From Tenodera sinensis (Eukaryota > Arthropoda > Insecta > Mantodea > Mantidae), in assembly GCA_030765045.1 (NCBI GenBank), contig CM060969.1, positions 56,128,716 to 56,192,715 of the forward strand: a DNA stretch of 64,000 nucleotides. Direction: 5' to 3'. The position numbers and the translations under genes are program-made. The notes below the pieces were generated by a model. It saw only the letters and a program-made list of their open reading frames with translations. It did not search any database and had not been told where the DNA came from. Below, piece by piece: positions 59,029 through 64,000 of this stretch (positions within the stretch are counted from its first letter, which is position 1; each line of letters opens with the position of its first letter).

Positions 59029-60906
59029 GAGGAGCGTTTTTTCAAAACTCAGTAGATGCAAAATTTTACGAAATTGAGTTATATATAGTATCGGCATAAT
59101 TTTCACCTTCTGCGTCCTTCTGTGAAATCAGATTTTGCAAAATTCGTTTCTTGTCCTGTGTAGAAGCAAGGGAATATCAGCATTTTTTTCAAAACTCGAC
59201 ACATGCACTTGCTCAGTTAAAGCAAAGATCAATAGATGCAATTTTATGATATTATGATCCAGAGTGTAGCAATCGCAATTCTATGAAACGCATGTTGGCA
59301 TTGACTGCCATCTCACTGTTGCGATTTTTGGAATTCTCAATAATTTCTGCAAGCTTTGTACACTGCTGCTTCGTTGGAAATAACTGCGAACTCAGGCTGT
59401 GGGCTTGGATTTCATATTCATTTCTGCAAACTTTTTGTTCCATTTATATCCCGCCTTTAACTGCAGAGGTCATATCGGCGACCTTGCCTATTGGCAATGG
59501 TGTTACTCGTTTAACAGTGGGTTTTTCGGTCTTTGGGGGTTTTTATACATTGAATTCACATACACATTCACACTTTCATTCATACTTTCAGACTCAGGGA
59601 AGGATGAAGAAAAATCTTGGCTGGAGAAAAATTCCTACCCCCCTGCCGGGAATCGAAACCGGGACCCCTAGCACAGCAGGTAGGTGCTCCTGCAAGCTTT
59701 GTTATACTTACATGGCATTTTTATTCTTAGTTGAGACACTGCACTGTACTATGCACAATGGACAGGAGCTCAAATTCTGAAACTGTGCCAGTCGTAGAAT
59801 GCCCTCGAGGTAGAAATTGCAAAAACAAGGAAAGGAAATCAAAATGCAAGTCAAGGAAAACTCATACTCCAGCAATTACATGTTCAGATAGTCTCCAGTG
59901 CACTCCACGAAATCCTAAAACTAAAGCTTCCAAGGAATCACAGGGGTGTCAAAAGTTAGATTATCTCTCCTGGCTAGAAAATTGCATTTATCTGGGAATG
60001 CGCCAAAGAAAACCAGAAGAGGTGACAGAACAGGAATATTGCAGAAGGGCATTATTGCTGCTATAAAGCAAGACATTAAGAAGTACAGATGAAGAGAAAG
60101 CCACTATGGAAGAGCAAAATCAATTAGAGGATATTTACCTCTAGAACTTAATATCAGAAAAATGTGGACCAACTGCTGCAGCGAAAGAAGATTAAGAAAT
60201 CTACCAGTCTGCTCATTGTCAAAATATAAAAACCTAATTTACAACTTCTTCAATCTTTCATTCCGTACACCACACACTGACACATGCTCAATGGGACTGA
60301 TGAAGATTAAGACAGAGGCAGATGTAGAAAAGAGAAGCGAACTAAGAACCATGTACAGACTGCACAAGCACTAATAAAGGTGAAAGCTTACTTATATTGT
60401 TTGAAATATCTTTGTGTGTATTCAATATGTTTGTTATATAAATAAAACAAAATATATTGTTATTGTGAATGTAGCAGTACTTAGTTTACAAGTTTATATC
60501 TAATAAAATTATCCTTATAAACATTAATGTTGGTTGTACAGTACATTATGTATTATAAAGAGGTGAAAATAAATAAAAAATAATAAATGCATAAATAAAA
60601 AGCAACAAAAACAGTAAATGACAAAAATAACGAAATTTTATGTCTTAATTTCTCGCTCACGCAGAAAAGTTGATCAGCATCTATCGGCTTTTGAAAAAAA
60701 CTCCGCATTTTCAAACCCCAAATTTTCACCTGTTAAACTATGCTATTTGTTTCTTTTCACATTCAATGAGAGAGTATCAGGAAGAAGAATTGAATGATTA
60801 ATAAATCTGTTATGCTAACCAATTAGTATTGCCAGTAAATAGAAATAAACCGTTTTTCTTAGAAACGCATTTTGTGCATCTATCGAGTTTTGAAAAAACG
60901 CTCCTC
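59029..60906. mobile_element. Candidate DNA transposon bounded by inverted repeats
   Basis: GAGGAGCGTTTTTTCAAAAC at 59029-59048 has its exact inverse at 60887-60906; similarity extends inward to GATGCA. A second, weaker inverted pair with the same TTTTTTTCAAAA/GATGC wording lies just inside (about 59185-59210 and 60680-60700). Between them are a SINE-like scrap (59615-59705) and a 103-codon ORF. No clear target-site duplication was found, so the class is open. Confidence 0.5.
59758..60066 (+). CDS. Small cysteine- and lysine-rich ORF inside the inverted-repeat element
   Basis: Not recognised. The ATG at 59758 opens 102 residues. The first half is Lys/Ser-rich with six cysteines in loosely regular spacing (C-P-R-G-R-N-C, K-C, T-C, Q-C, G-C). 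The second half looks helical (L-D-Y-L-S-W-L-E-N-C and E-V-T-E-Q-E-Y-C-R-R-A-L-L-L-L). It may be a small DNA-binding product of the surrounding element, an exon of a larger gene, or chance. AATAAA signals occur near 60440, downstream. Confidence 0.25.
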   Translation: MDRSSNSETVPVVECPRGRNCKNKERKSKCKSRKTHTPAITCSDSLQCTPRNPKTKASKESQGCQKLDYLSWLENCIYLGMRQRKPEEVTEQEYCRRALLLL

Positions 60907-61495
60907 GATTTGCTGTAATGCTTTTTCACTTAGATAACGGTCATGGAAGCAGCAGAAGCAAGAAACGCGGGACTCATATTTCTTCTAGATAGCTGGGTGA
61001 TTTAAACTGATAACCCCTACGCAGTAAGCTCATAAAAAGCTATTTTCACCCATAAGATTCTTAGCATAAATTACCAGCTTTTCCTTGCCAAGACTGTAAC
61101 AATGATATATTACGGAGATGCGTTATCCTACCTTATGGCACATAAGTAACGTCTAGCTTCTTGCTGTTTAACTTTTCCTTTGTTATATTAACTGCAATTA
61201 ATTACCCCGCTTTAAGGAAATTCTTGGATTAGGTTCCTAAATCCTACAAACTTGAACCAAATTTGTTGAAATATTGGTTTAAATTGCTATACTAGCATAA
61301 TATACAATGTGTGATATCGGTTTCTTTGCATGTCACAGGTTACTATCTTAACGAGCATTACGCGCATGCGCAAGGAGTTGAATATAAGTATAGATTGGTT
61401 TATGGAAGTTTTGAATGGCCTAAACGTTTTACTTGTATCTAAAATACAAGCATCAGAGATATGTCAAGATTGGTTAAATGGTGCAGATTTGATCG
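60907..61495. other. Unannotated interval
   Basis: No gene or repeat recognised. Confidence 0.45.
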
Positions 61496-62220
61496 TGAAT
61501 AAATGAATGAATGGATGAATGAATGAAGCCTAAAGTGTCCCATCGCGGGCAAAGGCCTCCTGAGAGAGGGAAAACTCTTATAAGTCTCACATGGTGAGCT
61601 ATGACATATTGGTGCCCAGTTGGCACTGTAAATATTACTTATTGCACACACTGGATTTCATCTAGACTTGCGCTAGTAATGGTCTTAAAATAAACCTAAT
61701 TTAAATGTAGTTTTTGTGTTCACAGATCATTATTTCTGATTGTGTTTCACAGTTTTTCCCACACAGTTCTATATCTTGCAGTGCCGGACCGCTACTTGTA
61801 TGAAATCGTCTGCCCATTTTGTTCTTGGTTTTCCTCGATTTGTGCTTCCAATATAAGGGTGCCACATTGGGGTCAACTGAGCCCATCTGTCGTGCAGAAG
61901 CCTTGCAAGGTCTCCCGACCATTTTCACTTGAGTTTTGTAGCCTGCTGAGCTACATTCTTATAGGACATGACTTCCTGGAGCCTTTTGTTTCATAATTTG
62001 TCCGTAGTGAAATGCTCAGTACTTTTCTTCACATTTCACACGCCTTTAGTAAGCTCCTTTGTTCGTTAGAGACAAATATGACAAGCATAGATTAGTACAA
62101 GAGTGATGCACGTGTGTAGGCTTCGATACCGAATTTTCTGTTTTAGCGATTTGTTCCGGAGTATGAATTTAAGTGCCCAGAAGGAGCATGCTTGAGCTAT
62201 GCGTCTATTGATCTTTTATT
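61496..62220 (-). pseudogene. RTE-like LINE 3' part: RT C-terminus and 3' end
   Basis: Read in reverse from about 62210: I-N-R-R-I-A-Q-A-C-S-F-W-A-L-K, then K-W-S-G-D-L-A-R-L-L-H-D-R-W, and then G-K-P-R-T-K-W-A-D-D-F, the common C-terminal signature of RTE/CR1-type LINEs. Several stops interrupt it. The 3' untranslated end has GGAGGCCTTTGCCCGCGATG, a phrase typical of RTE-type 3' regions, and a tail of (ATTC)n units at 61500-61525. Confidence 0.7.
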
Positions 62221-62639
62221 ACATTTTATTGAACACGATGATAGATAGGCCAAGCTCCAGCTGCTCATACATGTTTGTTTGTTCATAAGGGACTGTGAGT
62301 AGGGATAGGTTTTTCAATTGGTAAGTTATCCCATAATTTTTGCAAGGTTCTTTTGATAAAATTAAAATACTTGTGCCCTGATTGCACAAGCTGTATAAGT
62401 TATCCATAAAGATAGATATGTAGCCTGTAATATCCCTTGGGGAAAGGGCCTCATACCAAGGTAGGGCTGGTACTCTCAGGCGAGTCAGTTCCTGTAGGTT
62501 AAATTCTATTTGCTTTCATACTAGAGAATACTTTAAATGTTCGATAGCTTTGTTTACAATTCACTTCTTAACTTCACTAAATTTAAAATGTTTGAAAACA
62601 TACTTAGAAACTACAGATTAGTTCACATTTAATTTAAAT
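62221..62639. other. Unannotated interval between two LINE fragments
   Basis: No gene recognised. Confidence 0.4.
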
Positions 62640-62880
62640 TTAACTCAGTTTGTTGCCAATTCATTCTGTCTCGTGGTACACCCGTCCAATGATCTCCAAA
62701 CACTTCAGTCACTTCACCAACCATAGCCATTCTTGCTCTAGTGGCCGCCTCCTCCATTCCACTCTTTCTTCTTAGCCCCTCATTTCGTACTTTGTCCCTG
62801 AGTCTGATCCACTGGCAGACCTGTATCATCTCAATTTGTTTTCTTGTAAATGCTCAAGTCTGACTGCCATAGAGGAATAT
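62640..62880 (-). pseudogene. Second RTE/CR1-like LINE C-terminal fragment
   Basis: Read in reverse from 62880: I-F-L-Y-G-S-Q-T, then R-L-R-D-K-V-R-N-E-G-L-R-R-K-S-G-M, then a G-D-H-W-T block. This corresponds to the RT C-terminal region just before the G-R-P-x-x-R-W-x-D-D motif. It overlaps in content with the copy to its left, so it is a separate insertion or a rearranged part of the same one. Confidence 0.65.
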
Positions 62881-63220
62881 GGGATGACGCAAGTTTGCAT
62901 AGCGTCCATAAGGGATTGAAGGGTACGATAAGGGTAGTTCCTAATCATTTCGAGATTGAGGTAACGCATATTTCCATGACCTATAGTATGAAAACATATG
63001 TACATGTCCCAGGACGTGCCACCCTATTGACGCCACTTCCAACATCTCTGGTTGAGAGAGGCTGCAATGGAAATTTACCCTGAGACTACGCATGGGTGAG
63101 TATGAGATTATACAACGCCAATTAAATACTTATAAATTTAATGGAAGCTAATAAATGAGCTATTTGAAACAAGTTGCCCGCTGTTTGACAATTATTGATT
63201 AAATTGTTTCTAACTCTAGC

Positions 63221-63494
63221 ATTGGGAATGACAGTTGCTGAAATATTATCTGTTAATATCAACAAAGTTATGGTTGTTAATAACTGTTACCGTAACAACA
63301 GGAAGAAGTGTAAGTTACCGATAATCTCTGAAATGCCAAAGGGTGAATCCCCATACGGCTACCGCCAAGTATGTTATAATCCGAGCGCAGATTTCACTTC
63401 TATAACATGTAAACGACTAAAAAATAGGAATTATTGTAGAAATAGAAAATTTGACGGTATGGCCAGATTTGTAATGCCACCTTTCAATAACTAA
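63221..63494 (+). CDS. Candidate terminal exon of a small cysteine-rich protein
   Basis: Not recognised. A good acceptor (TTGTTTCTAACTCTAG at 63205-63220) opens a frame of about 90 residues to the TAA at 63492-63494. The first in-frame ATG is at 63228; the frame also extends upstream to a TTG at 63195 with a hydrophobic, signal-like stretch. Five cysteines lie in a basic context (N-N-C-Y-R-N-N-R-K-K-C-K ... V-C-Y-N ... I-T-C-K-R-L-K-N-R-N-Y-C). The composition suggests a secreted, disulphide-bonded peptide, but with an odd cysteine count one partner would lie in another exon. Upstream exons were not found. Confidence 0.35.
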
Positions 63495-63734
63495 CTTTTA
63501 AAGGGCGCTAATACTTCCCATTTATCTCGTTAAGCCGTGAATGATTAAAATAGTTCCATTTTCTGTAACAAGAGCCAAAAAGGGGAAAAAAACCATATCC
63601 AAAAAGTGTTATTGAAATTGGGTGGCGTGAATATTAAACCTCCACTAAGCTCCCAGACAATTATGGCAAACGTTGGAAAAACTTAGAATTGCTTAAAACA
63701 TGGAAAAGTTCAGAGCAACACCAACGAAAATTCC

Positions 63735-64000
63735 GGAAATGGTTAATGTTACAAACAATTTAAATTAATTGTGTCTTCAGCTAGTATGGTTAAACATAAT
63801 GCACCCTTGGAAGATGCTGAACTTAAATACACACCGGGTATTTATCTGACTGTCGTTTTATTATCACACACGCTCGCACGCGTGCAGCCAAACACACGCG
63901 CGCGCGCGGAGAGCGAGAGGAGAGCGTTTTTCTACTCATAAATTACTTTTCTTTCCTTTTTATTTCTTAAGGTTACACTTTCTGTATTAGGTTGTCTCAT
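63735..64000 (+). mobile_element. Family M copy, partial (runs off the right edge)
   Basis: GGAAATGGTTAATGTTACAA, CATAATGCACCCTTGGAAGA, then a CACACACG/CGCGCGCG tract (63867-63907) and GAGCGTTTTTCTAC follow the order of other forward copies. Confidence 0.65.

Overview
This window is repeat-dense nuclear DNA from an animal, most likely an insect and perhaps a polyneopteran such as a cricket or stick insect. That placement is inferred from the mix of Maverick/Polinton, hAT, piggyBac, Jockey, RTE and BEL elements, several tRNA-derived SINE families and very long AAT and CA microsatellites. No ordinary conserved host gene is recognisable. GT-AG splicing, TATA boxes and AATAAA signals are visible. 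There is nothing bacterial and no CRISPR array, rRNA gene or intact tRNA gene.

Region 1 (1-8,700) is the right part of a Maverick/Polinton-like (adintovirus-like) element. On the plus strand lie the C-terminal end of a packaging ATPase, a fibre-like protein with three phage-tail-fibre-type repeats, a conserved ORF broken by one TGA, and a chromodomain integrase whose start overlaps the previous stop. Convergent to these is a long minus-strand protein-primed-type DNA polymerase B with all exonuclease and polymerase motifs. The polymerase frame has no ATG near its beginning. Upstream of it (8500 down to 6890) I find five candidate exons, all phase-compatible, preceded by a TATA box. Together they add exactly 200 codons and can join the polymerase in frame, or run on to a separate stop inside it. 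This is the most interesting signal in the window.

Region 2 (9.6-19.9 kb) holds SINEs, a 238-bp higher-order satellite that appears to have grown from a SINE tail, palindromic duplications and microsatellites. Region 3 (20-41.3 kb) has two hAT elements with 8-bp target-site duplications (20063-22090 and 40339-41255), an internally deleted piggyBac element with TTAA ends (36262-37728), and many copies of one 0.75-0.85 kb MITE-like family. Every copy complete enough to judge carries the same alternating purine-pyrimidine (CA/CG) tract.

Region 4 (44.6-54.8 kb) contains a decayed piggyBac C-terminus, a 5'-truncated Jockey copy with a 12-bp duplication, and a full-length Jockey-clade LINE (about 49048-54200). 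The LINE has a 13-bp duplication, a promoter of initiator plus downstream-element type, and ORF1/ORF2 overlapping at TAATG. Region 5 (54.8-64 kb) has a BEL/Pao pol remnant, RNase H and RTE-like LINE remnants, a pair of inverted repeats bounding 1.9 kb with a small unknown ORF, and a candidate terminal exon for a small cysteine-rich protein near 63.2 kb.
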